Below, in pieces: positions 5,922-6,282 of a stretch of 6,282 nt of DNA (positions are counted from its first letter, which is position 1; the number at the start of each line of letters is the position of its first letter). The stretch comes from JBOGZI01 sp050697275 (GTDB taxonomy: Bacteria; Actinomycetota; Thermoleophilia; Solirubrobacterales; 70-9), in assembly GCA_050697275.1 (NCBI GenBank), contig JBOGZI010000102.1, forward strand, positions 1-6,282, in the 5' to 3' direction. Position numbers and translations under genes: made by a program. The notes beneath the pieces were generated by a model. The model was not told the DNA's origin and did no database searches. It was given only the letters and a program-made list of their open reading frames with translations.

Positions 5922-6282
5922 TGGAGGGACGAAGGCCCCCCGACGAGGATCCCTTCGAGTGGACCGACTCACCACCCCGCTCGGGCCGGCGCTACAGCGA
6001 GCGCTCCTTCGACACCGGCGAGAGCGAGACCCCCGATACCGAGGAGCGGAGCTCTTTCGACCCCGGGACCGAGGAGCCACCCTCGTTCGACCCGGGGAGC
6101 GAGGAGGAGGGGGCCGCCTTCGACCCGGGGCCGGGCCCCGAGGACCCCTACGAGAGCTGGCGGGAGGGGACCGAGGAGCGCCAGGGGACGGGCGAGCCTT
6201 TCTTCGACAGCAGCGAGTGGGAGGCCCTGGATACCGGCGAGCGCGAGGCCCTCGACACCGGCGAGCGCGAGGCGTATGAGAC
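5921..6282 (+). CDS. Acidic low-complexity repeat protein, N-terminal part (3' end outside window)
   Basis: A frame opens at the ATG that shares its A with the aspS stop (TGATG) and stays open for 120 codons to the window edge. I do not recognise the family. By count, 38 of the 120 residues are Asp or Glu against 11 Arg, and there is no Lys, His or Cys, so the segment is strongly acidic and very likely disordered. It contains short repeats: SFDTG (29-33), SFDPG (45-49), SFDPG (55-59) and AFDPG (66-70), then two perfect ALDTGERE units (102-109 and 110-117) with the start of a third. No signal peptide or membrane helix is visible in this part; a folded or membrane domain may follow outside the window. 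The GAGGG site 6 nt upstream and the overlap with aspS support expression as part of the same operon. It could act as a flexible acidic linker or binding tail, but no function can be assigned. Confidence 0.72.
   Translation, partial: MEGRRPPDEDPFEWTDSPPRSGRRYSERSFDTGESETPDTEERSSFDPGTEEPPSFDPGSEEEGAAFDPGPGPEDPYESWREGTEERQGTGEPFFDSSEWEALDTGEREALDTGEREAYE
6053..6130 (+). repeat. FDPG-type degenerate coding repeats
   Basis: Three (S/A)FDPG pentapeptides begin at residues 45, 55 and 66 of the acidic protein, separated by short Glu/Pro/Ser/Gly spacers; a related SFDTG lies earlier at bases 6005-6019. The spacing (10 and 11 residues) and the conserved Phe-Asp core suggest expansion of a short motif followed by divergence. 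Confidence 0.65.
6221..6280 (+). repeat. 24-bp tandem coding repeat (ALDTGERE units)
   Basis: Bases 6221-6244 and 6245-6268 match at 22 of 24 positions and are followed by the start of a third, diverging copy (6269-6280). Both differences are synonymous third-position changes (CTG/CTC and GAT/GAC), so the peptide EALDTGER is unchanged between copies. The array may continue past the window edge. Confidence 0.8.

Noticed and set aside
3813..6080. A 755-codon open frame on the - strand, antisense to the hisS 3' end, aspS and the start of the last gene
   Set aside because: Over aspS its codons lie in exact antisense register, so stops would need TTA, CTA or TCA sense codons, which are very rare at this GC content. 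The product is Arg/Gly/Pro/Leu-rich without recognisable motifs, while aspS and hisS are unmistakable on the + strand.
5842..6279. A 145-codon + strand frame overlapping the end of aspS and the last gene
   Set aside because: It starts deep inside aspS, has no ribosome-binding site and gives an Arg/Gly-rich product. The frame starting at 5921 has a ribosome-binding site, the TGATG overlap, and repeats differing only at synonymous sites.

Overview
This is a compact, very GC-rich bacterial stretch in which every recognisable gene lies on the + strand. The composition, the Asp/Glu/Arg/Ala-rich proteins, the near absence of AT-rich spacers, the TANNNT boxes lying 6-7 nt before some start codons, and the order MBL hydrolase - hisS - aspS all suggest an actinomycete, perhaps of the Thermoleophilia/Solirubrobacterales type. 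The lineage is inferred from style and gene order and was not tested by a search.

Layout: (1) 1-770, the 3' part of an M29-like aminopeptidase gene that enters from the left. (2) 772-1671, glutamate formimidoyltransferase, starting with GTG 1 nt after the previous stop, so the two are almost certainly one transcript. (3) 1707-2102, a small, very basic protein with two predicted membrane helices and no recognised family. (4) 2167-2805, a glyoxalase II-like metallo-beta-lactamase-fold hydrolase. (5) 2831-4063, histidyl-tRNA synthetase. (6) 4125-5921, aspartyl-tRNA synthetase, with a histidine at the position associated with non-discriminating enzymes. (7) 5921-6282, the N-terminal part of an acidic, repeat-containing, apparently disordered protein whose ATG overlaps the aspS stop (TGATG) and which runs off the right edge.

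How the genes relate: the first two look like amino-acid/peptide catabolism (formiminoglutamate is the histidine-degradation intermediate). The MBL-hisS-aspS block is translation housekeeping in an order often seen in bacteria. If AspRS is non-discriminating, the cell should also carry GatCAB to convert Asp-tRNA(Asn) to Asn-tRNA(Asn); that gene set is not in this window. All spacers are short (1, 35, 64, 25 and 61 nt), so no gene-free stretch exceeds 300 bases. I found no RNA genes, mobile elements, CRISPR arrays or convincing intrinsic terminators.

Most of the window is ordinary housekeeping sequence, and I see no complete novel system. The most notable items are the unrecognised repeat protein after aspS, the leaderless-type promoter boxes, the AspRS histidine, and an internal helix duplication in the small membrane protein.
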